Shown here: positions 35,301 through 42,400 of the stretch, piece after piece
Layout: every line of letters begins with the position of its first letter
Numbering within the stretch: the stretch's first letter is position 1
From: Flavobacterium coralii
GTDB lineage: Bacteria > Bacteroidota > Bacteroidia > Flavobacteriales > Flavobacteriaceae
Reading direction: 5' to 3'
Length of the DNA stretch: 64,000 bases
Assembly (NCBI RefSeq): GCF_019891545.1
Contig: NZ_JAHDIU010000008.1
Coordinates: forward strand, 62,001 to 126,000
Translations under genes and position numbers: made by a program
Notes under the pieces: model-generated
The model's database searches: none
Told to the model about the DNA's origin: nothing
Seen by the model: the letters and a program-made list of their open reading frames with translations, nothing else

Positions 35301-35923
35301 TTGACGCTAAACAGAAGGCAGAAATAGAAGCGGTATCAGAGCTTATAAAAGCAGAGGTTAACGTAAAGGAAATAGAGTTGATGGATGATGCTTCGGGAGT
35401 ACTGGTTAAGCAGATAAAGCCTAACTTTAAAGTACTTGGCCCGCGTTTTGGCAAAGATATGGGGTTGATTTCCAAAGAAATACAAAATTTCTCACAGGAA
35501 CACATTGCAACCATAGAGAAAACAGGCAGTATCGAAGTAGAAATATCAGGAAAAAGTGTTACCTTAACATCTGAAGACGTAGAGATTTCGTCTCAGGATA
35601 TAGAAGGCTGGCTGGTAGCAAATGCTAACGGTATAACAGTAGCGCTGGATATAACCATTACGGATGAATTAAGGAAAGAGGGCATAGCCCGCGAGCTTGT
35701 AAACAGGATACAAAACATAAGGAAAGACTCAGGTTTTGAGGTTACCGATAAGATAAAAGTGTACCTGCAGGCAAACGAAACACTTAATGCCGCCGTTACC
35801 GCGAATGAAGATTACATAAAATCGGAAACGCTTACGGAAGAGCTGATATTTAAGAATGATATTGAAAACGGAACTGAAATAGAATTTGATGACATAAAAA
35901 CCTTATTATTAATTTCAAAATAG
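32324..35923 (+). CDS. ileS: Isoleucyl-tRNA synthetase, with two extra inserted segments
   Basis: The 1199-residue class Ia synthetase has a HIGH-type site in Gly-Leu-Pro-Gly-Ile-His-His-Val-Met-Ala-Arg (about 55-65). The editing (CP1) domain contains Thr-Thr-Thr-Pro-Trp-Thr-Leu-Pro-Ser-Asn and the Gly-Thr-Gly-Ile-Val-His-Thr-Ala-Pro motif. Lys-Met-Ser-Lys-Arg lies near 748-752, and the anticodon-binding part follows. The protein is longer than the about 1130-1150 residues I expect for this lineage. The extra length lies at residues about 216-245, encoded by a palindromic repeat, and about 303-362, an AT-rich segment; both are in the editing-domain region and keep the frame. A DksA-type gene follows 6 bases later, then lspA. 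Confidence 0.95.
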   Translation: MSKKFTEYKGLDLPNVANEVLEFWKKEHVFEKSVTTREGKPQYVFFEGPPSANGLPGIHHVMARAIKDIFCRYQTQKGYQVKRKAGWDTHGLPVELGTEKELGITKEDIGTKISVEEYNEACKRTVMRYTDVWNDLTEKMGYWVDMNDPYVTYKPKYMESVWWLLKQIYDKGLLYKGYTIQPYSPKAGTGLSSHEVNQPGAYRDVTDTTIVAQFRSPLTPKGGTEENSISKAFALTPPLEGKGEAFFLAWTTTPWTLPSNTALTVGPNIDYVLVRTFNQYTFEPITVVLAKNLVGKQFSGRYKDVSQNSIFEFLFDIESNSNLENALRDELNNLTIGLGLGNFEESEDETKERIETLRNFKGIPYKILAEAKGKDLVGIRYEQLLPFVQPYQNPENAFRVISGDFVTTEDGTGIVHTAPTFGADDAKVAKEAKPEVPPMLVLDANGNPVPLVDLQGRFTQHLESLDNPNGKPLMLAGKYVKNEYYDAGTAPDKSADVEISIYLKENNKAFKVEKYVHSYPHSWRTDEPLLYYPLDSWFIKMTDVKERMSDLNDTINWKPKATGEGRFGNWLKNANDWNLSRSRYWGIPLPIWRTEDKAEEMIIGSAEELYNEIEKAVSAGVMQQNPFKGFEPGNMDEANYDKIDLHKNVVDSITLISPSGKPMKREADLIDVWFDSGAMPYAQWHYPFENKELIDNHKAFPADFIAEGVDQTRGWFYTLHAIATLVFDEVAYKNVVSNGLVLDKNGHKMSKRLGNAVDPFETLKEYGPDATRWYMISNANPWDNLKFDIEGVAEVRRKFFGTLYNTYSFFALYANIDNFTYAEPEVPLAERPEIDRWILSELNTLIKNVDSYYADYEPTKAARAISDFVQENLSNWYVRLCRRRFWKGEYAQDKIAAYQTLYTCLLNVAKLSAPIAPFFMDRLYKDLTQASQSERYDSVHLSDFPAYAENFVDKSLESRMEKAQTISSLVLSLRKKEMIKVRQPLQKVMIPVLDAKQKAEIEAVSELIKAEVNVKEIELMDDASGVLVKQIKPNFKVLGPRFGKDMGLISKEIQNFSQEHIATIEKTGSIEVEISGKSVTLTSEDVEISSQDIEGWLVANANGITVALDITITDELRKEGIARELVNRIQNIRKDSGFEVTDKIKVYLQANETLNAAVTANEDYIKSETLTEELIFKNDIENGTEIEFDDIKTLLLISK
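32969..33057 (+). repeat. Palindromic repeat element inserted in frame inside ileS
   Basis: The left arm AGCCCCCTAACCCCCAAAGG and the right arm containing CCCCTCCTTTGGAGGGGAAG are inverted and each is internally palindromic. The same type of arm occurs as intergenic repeats in Flavobacteria, by memory. Here the about 89 bases encode roughly residues 216-245 of IleS, without a stop, between Ala-Gln-Phe and Phe-Leu-Ala-Trp-Thr-Thr. Confidence 0.75.
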
Positions 35924-35929
35924 TGGAAT

Positions 35930-36310
35930 ATGGTAGATGAGCAAATAAGATACTCTGATGCTGACCTTGCAGAGTTTAAGGAACTTATTACAAAAAAGAT
36001 AGAGAAAGCCAAAGCTGACCTGGAACTTATCCGCAGCGCATATATGAACGACCTTAATAACGGAACGGACGACACATCGCCAACGTTCAAGGCTTTTGAA
36101 GAAGGCAGCGAAACCATGAGTAAAGAGGCTAACTCGCAGTTGGCCATCCGCCAGGAAAAATTTATCCGCGACCTTAAAAACGCGCTTATCCGTATAGAGA
36201 ACAAAACATACGGCATCTGCAAGGTTACCGGCAAGCTTATCAGCAAAGAAAGGCTTAAGCTTGTGCCCCATGCCACTATGAGCATCGAGGCTAAAAATAT
36301 GCAACGATAA
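35930..36310 (+). CDS. DksA/TraR family protein with reduced zinc finger
   Basis: The 126-residue protein has a coiled-coil N-part (about 10-90) and a C-terminal motif Tyr-Gly-Ile-Cys-Lys-Val-Thr-Gly-Lys-Leu-Ile, then Arg-Leu-Lys-Leu-Val-Pro-His-Ala-Thr. In DksA four Cys bind zinc; here only one Cys remains and the later pair is replaced, with His-Ala-Thr at the end. The rest fits the TraR/DksA group. DksA acts in the RNA polymerase secondary channel with ppGpp. It follows ileS by 6 bases and precedes lspA; the terminator after it separates the two. Confidence 0.85.
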   Translation: MVDEQIRYSDADLAEFKELITKKIEKAKADLELIRSAYMNDLNNGTDDTSPTFKAFEEGSETMSKEANSQLAIRQEKFIRDLKNALIRIENKTYGICKVTGKLISKERLKLVPHATMSIEAKNMQR

Positions 36311-36316
36311 TTATAC

Positions 36317-36347
36317 AAACCGCCCTTAAAAGGGCGGTTTTATTTTT
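36317..36347 (+). terminator. Rho-independent terminator after the DksA-type gene
   Basis: The 11-bp stem AAACCGCCCTT / AAGGGCGGTTT with a 2-base loop is followed by TATTTTT, 6 bases after the stop codon. Confidence 0.85.
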
Positions 36348-36432
36348 CAGGTGCTTAAGCAACCCACAGCAACAACTAGTTTATTTACAATAGTAAATAC
36401 TTAATTTCGCGGCTTATAAAAATAATTTCCAT

Positions 36433-36440
36433 TATTTTTG
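36433..36440 (+). promoter_or_regulatory. -7 promoter element TATTTTTG
   Basis: This is an exact TAnnTTTG match 18 bases before the lspA ATG. Together with the terminator upstream it shows that lspA has its own promoter rather than depending on the ileS transcript. Confidence 0.55.
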
Positions 36441-36457
36441 CGGATAAAATTTTTATA

Positions 36458-37099
36458 ATGTCGCTAAAGAAAGCCTACATCCTTGTTATTCTTGTATTGC
36501 TGATAGACCAGATATCCAAAATATATATCAAAACCAATTTTGTCCATGATGAATCAATCAGGGTTATGGGACTGGACTGGTTCAGGATTCATTTTATAGA
36601 GAACGAGGGCATGGCATGGGGCGCTAAGATACCTTCATGGCTGGGCGGTAAGCTAACGCTGACACTATTCAGGATAGCAGCAGTAGGCGCCATAGGCTGG
36701 TGGTTGTATGATTCTGTAAAGAAACACCTTTCACCCTACCTCATCGTTTCTATAGCGCTTATACTGGCAGGAGCTTTTGGTAATATTATAGATTCTGTTT
36801 TTTACGGGGTAATTTTCGATCACAGTAATGGGCAACTGGCTACCCTTTTTGCAGACGACCCATACGGAAGGCTCTTTCACGGCAAGGTGGTAGATATGTT
36901 CTACTTTCCACTATGGCGTGGTAACCTGCCTTCATGGCTGCCGATATGGGGCGGGCAGGAATTTTCTTTCTTTAATGCCATATTTAACGTGGCAGACGCT
37001 GCCATATCTGTAGGTGTAGGCATACTTATCGTATTTAACAAAAGAGCCTTTGCAAAACCGGAACCAGCCGTTCAGGAAAACATTACTACAGGCGCATAA
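36458..37099 (+). CDS. lspA: Lipoprotein signal peptidase (signal peptidase II)
   Basis: The 213-residue protein has four helices (about 5-22, 63-82, 88-112, 170-195). The two catalytic Asp motifs are Gly-Asn-Ile-Ile-Asp-Ser-Val-Phe and Phe-Asn-Val-Ala-Asp-Ala-Ala-Ile-Ser. An insertion of about 45 residues between them, with Asp-Asp-Pro-Tyr-Gly-Arg and Trp-x-Pro-x-Trp, is usual in Bacteroidota versions. It cleaves prolipoproteins after lipidation; the several lipoproteins in this window are its substrates. Convergent with pbpC. Confidence 0.94.
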   Translation: MSLKKAYILVILVLLIDQISKIYIKTNFVHDESIRVMGLDWFRIHFIENEGMAWGAKIPSWLGGKLTLTLFRIAAVGAIGWWLYDSVKKHLSPYLIVSIALILAGAFGNIIDSVFYGVIFDHSNGQLATLFADDPYGRLFHGKVVDMFYFPLWRGNLPSWLPIWGGQEFSFFNAIFNVADAAISVGVGILIVFNKRAFAKPEPAVQENITTGA

Positions 37100-37101
37100 G
37101 G

Positions 37102-39450
37102 CTACTTAGCAATAATTTCGATTCGCCTGCTTATATCATTCCCGCTTTCGTCGGCAACGGTTAAATAGTACTTTCCTGTCTTAGCGGTAACCTGCATTTC
37201 ATGGAATGTTTTTGTAGCACCCAGGTACTGCCCGTTAAGATACCAGAACAACTGCTCTTTTTCAGATGCATGTGCAGCCTTAAAAATAACAGGTTGCAGC
37301 TTACCGTTAAAATCTTTGGTAAGGTATATTTTTCCGTTTTCCTTTGGGTAGATAAAGTCCATACGGCTTGAGGCAGCCAAACCGCAATCGCTGCGCACAG
37401 GCGGCAGGGGCATATAGTTTACATGCTGTTTTTTATAATACCACTCCATAACCGGGGGAAGCACAAACCACGATTCAGAAATTATATTTTCCACAGGCTC
37501 GCAACTGCTGTTAACCTGGTATTGGCGAAAGGCATCTAAATGCAGCAGCCTGTGGTAAGGGCACGCCTCTGTCTTTTTACCGCTTAAAGGCACCCACTGC
37601 TTTACAGGTGTGCAATATTCGCCTGCAAGTTGCCCGCTAAGGCTGCAAACCTCAGCTTCTTCAAGATCATTAAGCGGAGCTTTAAACCACGGTTGGCGCG
37701 GCAACAGGTTAAAAACATCAAACAATACAGGCGCTGCGCTGCCCACCCCCGTAAGCGATGGCCGCCCCTCACCCGATGCATTGCCCACCCAGACACCAAC
37801 CACATAGCGTGGACTTGTACCTATAGCCCAAGCATCGCGACCGCCAAAACTGGTACCCGTTTTCCAGGCAATCTCTAAAGAGGAATCATAAAAATGCCAT
37901 GCCTCATCACCTTCCGGGCGGTTCACTTCTTTCATGGCATTATAGGTTAACCAAACGGCACCTGCCCCAATTACAGGCTTATTAAATGTTTCTTTACCAA
38001 AAGTGCGCTTTGTACTGCTGTTCCAGTTAAGTTCTGCAAACTCCCCTTTACGGTACTTTGCATCGTTTGAAGAAAAATAAGTCAGGGTAGAAGTCAGCCC
38101 CGCATAAGTACGGCATAAATCCCACAGGTTAGATTCGGCTCCCCCGAGAATTAAAGACAACCCATAATGGTCGGCTCGCCTGTTAATATCCCTTAGCCTG
38201 TATTGCTGAAGCTGTTCATAAAAACGGTTTACACCATACTCTTTCAGCATCAGTACAGCAGGCACATTAAGGCTGCGTGCAAGCGCTCTTTGTGCAGGCA
38301 CGGCGCCATCATACGTAAAATCAAAATTCTGCGGGCTATAGCCTGCTATTTGCGTAGGTATATCAGCTATAAGAGTATTCGGCAGCAGCTCCCCTGAATC
38401 AAGCATACCCGCATAAAGCAAAGGTTTTAAGATACTGCCGGTACTGCGCGGCGCGGGTATGATATCTACATCCTTCTGGTGCTGCCTGTCGGTTGGAGTA
38501 TTCCCTACGTAAGCTATAATATTGCGCGTTTGCACGTCAACAACCAAAACAGCCATGTTATGAACTTCAGTCTGCCTGTATTCGTTGTAGTAGCGCGAAA
38601 CTATCTGGTTGACCCGCTGCTGTAATGTATGGCTTACCGTAGTTTTTATTTTTTCGCCCTTATGACGTATAGCCGCCTGTTGCAACAAATGCGGAGCTGT
38701 TTCAGGAAGGTTAAATGGCTTGTCGGGTAAACTTTCCTCAAGTGCAAGCTCATAGGTAACAGCATCTATAACATCTTCGTCGTGCAGCTTTTTTAATAGG
38801 CGGTTGCGTTTAGCCAGCAGGTTATCGTGATTGCGCCCGGGATAGATTAATGCTGGGGCATTGGGCAATACCGCAAGTGTGGCGCTTTCTGCCCATGATA
38901 ACTGGTGCGGCTGCACGCCGAAATAACGCCACGAAGCCATTTCCAGCCCTACCACGTTACCACCAAAAGGTGCATGCGCCGCATAAAGCCCAAGTATCTC
39001 ATCTTTACTATACCTTATTTCGAGCCTTGTTGCAAGGATGAGTTCAGCCAGCTTTTCAAAGTAGCTGCGTTTTTTCCCGTTGCGGGAGAGGCGTATTACC
39101 TGCTGCGTGAGTGTGCTGCCGCCACGCACCACACGCCCTGCTTTATAATTTTGCTTTGCAGCATTAACTATAGAGCCGGGGTTAAAACCCGGATGGCTGT
39201 AAAAGTGCTGATCTTCAAAGTAAACAATACATTGCCTGAATTTGTAAGGCACGCTGTCCTGTTGGGGAAACCGCCACTGCCCGTCATCTGCTATGCGTGC
39301 GCCAAGCAGGTCGCCCTCACGGCTTTCTATAACGGTGGCATACGGCGCATCAAAAAGCTGCCGGGGCAGGCAAAACCAGTACCATACCAGCAAAGCTAAT
39401 AGGATACCCGATTTTATTTTATTTCTTTTTATCCAGCGTATAAGCCTCAT
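37102..39450 (-). CDS. pbpC: Penicillin-binding protein 1C
   Basis: The 782-residue protein has an N-terminal membrane anchor (about 12-28). The GT51 glycosyltransferase domain contains Glu-Asp-Gln-His-Phe-Tyr-Ser-His-Pro-Gly and Gly-Gly-Ser-Thr-Leu-Thr-Gln-Gln. The transpeptidase domain has Ser-Thr-Gly-Ser-Ile-Leu-Lys (SxxK), Ser-Leu-Asn and Lys-Thr-Gly-Thr-Ser, and a BiPBP_C domain lies at the end. All three transpeptidase motifs are intact. It lies 14 bases downstream of the alpha-2-macroglobulin gene, the pairing known from E. coli pbpC-yfhM, where both are thought to guard the cell wall. Operon with the A2M gene. Confidence 0.94.
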   Translation of the reverse strand: MRLIRWIKRNKIKSGILLALLVWYWFCLPRQLFDAPYATVIESREGDLLGARIADDGQWRFPQQDSVPYKFRQCIVYFEDQHFYSHPGFNPGSIVNAAKQNYKAGRVVRGGSTLTQQVIRLSRNGKKRSYFEKLAELILATRLEIRYSKDEILGLYAAHAPFGGNVVGLEMASWRYFGVQPHQLSWAESATLAVLPNAPALIYPGRNHDNLLAKRNRLLKKLHDEDVIDAVTYELALEESLPDKPFNLPETAPHLLQQAAIRHKGEKIKTTVSHTLQQRVNQIVSRYYNEYRQTEVHNMAVLVVDVQTRNIIAYVGNTPTDRQHQKDVDIIPAPRSTGSILKPLLYAGMLDSGELLPNTLIADIPTQIAGYSPQNFDFTYDGAVPAQRALARSLNVPAVLMLKEYGVNRFYEQLQQYRLRDINRRADHYGLSLILGGAESNLWDLCRTYAGLTSTLTYFSSNDAKYRKGEFAELNWNSSTKRTFGKETFNKPVIGAGAVWLTYNAMKEVNRPEGDEAWHFYDSSLEIAWKTGTSFGGRDAWAIGTSPRYVVGVWVGNASGEGRPSLTGVGSAAPVLFDVFNLLPRQPWFKAPLNDLEEAEVCSLSGQLAGEYCTPVKQWVPLSGKKTEACPYHRLLHLDAFRQYQVNSSCEPVENIISESWFVLPPVMEWYYKKQHVNYMPLPPVRSDCGLAASSRMDFIYPKENGKIYLTKDFNGKLQPVIFKAAHASEKEQLFWYLNGQYLGATKTFHEMQVTAKTGKYYLTVADESGNDISRRIEIIAK

Positions 39451-39464
39451 TATTGCCTTTTATA

Positions 39465-42400
39465 CTACTTCACCACCTTAACCCACTGCCCTTTGGTACG
39501 CGACAGGAAATTGTTATCATACATGGCTTCACACTGCACACCCGGCAGGTAATACGTTCCCTGATAAGAAGCATTCAGTAATATCCTGAAGGTTTTAGCC
39601 TCGTTGGCTTTTAGAGGGAAATAGAAGTTAGTCCTGTCATCACGTATATCAATGTAATCGGCTTTATTATCGGCAAATGCACCAAAATCGGTAAACCGGG
39701 TATTTACAATTTCCCAGCCTGAAGGTATAATCTGCGTCAGCGCCACATTATCTACCGATTCGCCTTTTTGGTTCATCACGGTTACCTCGGCAACAAACTC
39801 GGTACCCTGAGCCAGTTGCGATGGGTTGATAATATTCCCCGCCCTGTCTTTAAAGTTTATGATGGTGCTAAGCCCACGCTGCTCTTCCAGTTCTTTACCA
39901 ACAGGCAGTATGCCGCTATATACCACTTTTACATAAAGTGTACCCTGCTTGTTATTGCGTATAGAGACAGCGTTATTTGCTGATAAAGGCAGATTTCGCT
40001 CCGCAAAGGTTTTACCCGTTTTGATACTTTGAGTTTTGCCTTTAACGGTATAGGCAACATCCAACCCCTGCGGGCCGTTTGCCTTAGCGAATTTTGACAT
40101 AGAATACAGGCAGAACGCTGTAGTTTGCGTGCTCATCCACTCCCCGGACGAAAGATGCCCCGCAATCTGAAGTGCAACGCGGTAAGCCTTTTCCTTGTGC
40201 CCGAGCAATATCAGCGTTTCAAGTGTCATAGCCCTGTTACGCTCCGGCGAGCCATAGTAGTAATAGTAGCTGCGGTTGTCGTTAGCATCTATACTGCTTT
40301 GGTTGAGCAATGCAAGGCCGGCGCTTTTTTGCCCTGCCAGTGCATAGGCAGCAGCCAGGCGCAGTTTAGATTCGTTACTAAGCCCTCTGGTCTCCCTAAG
40401 CCTGTTCATGGCAGAGAGATCGGCAGAACCTGCCAAAGCTAATGTATAGAGCCTGTATGCTTGCGGAAAATCGTTATGGTAGGCTTCGTTATAACGCCAT
40501 TGCCTTGCCATTTTCTTTTGGTAAGACAGCCATGAGCTTTTTGTATTAAGCGGCAGCTTGTAGCCTTTTTTCTCAGCTTCGATAAAAAAGTGCCCTACAT
40601 AAGTACTGCCCCAGTCATCAGGATTTGTGTTGCCCGGCCAGTAGGCAAAACCACCGCTGCCTGTCTGGTAGCCCGCCAGCTTGTTAATAGCCGCAGTTAC
40701 ATTGCGCTGTATCTTTTGCTGCCTGTCTTTATCAATATCGGCTATATCGTTAAGATACAATTGCGGGAACGCGCCAGATGTCGTCTGCTCAAGGCAGCCG
40801 TGCGGATATTGTATCAGGTAAGCCAGCCTGCGGTTAAAATCTATAGACGGGAAAGAAGATACTTCGAGTACCGCCTTATTGCTGCCCGGCACGCCAAAGG
40901 CATCCCAGTTCAGCGTGCCTGTTTTACCCGGCTCTATAACCAGTTCCTTAAAATTCTGCGTTACAGGGTTAGGGTTGGTTATATCAATTTCTACATCATA
41001 GCTTGCCTTTTCGTTACCCGAATAGGCCGTAACGGTCACTTTACCAATTCCCGTTGTATTGCCAACCTCAATATCAAAATAAGCTATTTTCTCATCAGGT
41101 CGGGTAAACGCAATTGTTTGTGTTGTTCCGTTAGCGACATTAAGTCCCCCGGTTGCTTTTACCTGTAATGAGACATTCTTAATCTTGTTCTCCATCGCGA
41201 AAACGGTAACAGGAAGCGTTACCTTTTCACCCGGCGTTACCTTTCTCGGCAAAGATGCCAATAGCATCAGTGGACTGCGAACAGGTGTCGTTTTTTCGGC
41301 TTTGCCATAAGCATTCATATCATCATTGGCAGCAACCACCATAGTACGTACTGAGCCAATATATTTTGGGAGCGTAACCTCATGCATTTTACTTTGTCCT
41401 TTTGCCAAAGAGAATGGCCCCAGGTATATTACTACAGGCTTAAAGCGGTTGGCTTTTTTAGCTTTGCCGCCGCCAAGGTCTTCATCACCACCTATGCTGA
41501 ATACCTGGTTTACCTTACCGCCGTAAGCGCCTATAACATCATCATATACATCCCATGTTTTTACGCCCAGTGCCTCTTTAGCATAAAAGGCATCCCATGC
41601 ATTGGGCGTTTTAAAACGGGTAAGATCGAGCAAGCCATCATCTACTATCGCAATGGTATAGGTCATAGCCTTGCCTGTTTTTTCGCTTACTTTTATCTTT
41701 ACTTTTTGCTCAGGTTTCAGCACTTCGGGCATGGTTATCTGCGGCTCGAGTATGGTGTTTTTATCCACCACCTCAATCGGCACTATGCCGTACATGCGTA
41801 TAGGCGAATCGTTTTTAGTATTGGCGTGCGGCTGCAGCAACGTAATATTGATATATACATTGGGAGCCATTTTTTCGGTTATTGGTATTTCTACCCGCGT
41901 TTCGCCTTTTAGCGTATTCACCCAATAGGTCTGCACCACTTCAGAACCATTTTCGAGCGATATGAGCGCTCGCCCACCCTCGCCGGAAGGAAAAGACACT
42001 ACCGCTTTTTCGCCTGTTGCATATTTCTCTTTATCGGTTGTAAATACCAGCATAGCCGCTTCTTCGCCGCCGGAATTTTTGCTGCGCCCGTACCAGTAAG
42101 GCCAGTCGATAAGAACCGTCATACCTGCAGAGTGCCCTCCCTGTTCATCAGTTACATAAACCAGGTAGCGCCCCCACATATCATCTTCAACTTTTACGTA
42201 GAATGACGCCTTGCCCTTACTATCGGTGGTTACGTTCTTCTCTAAGAAAGGCGTATTGCTGAGCGCCTGGCTGTAAGACGACATATTATCATGTGTGGCA
42301 TCCCACCACCAGCGCCATTCTACTTTAAACACGCGCACATTAAGCTTTCGCCCTGCTTTAGGCTTGCCACCCTCGCTTAAAGCCACAACATCAAAACGCT

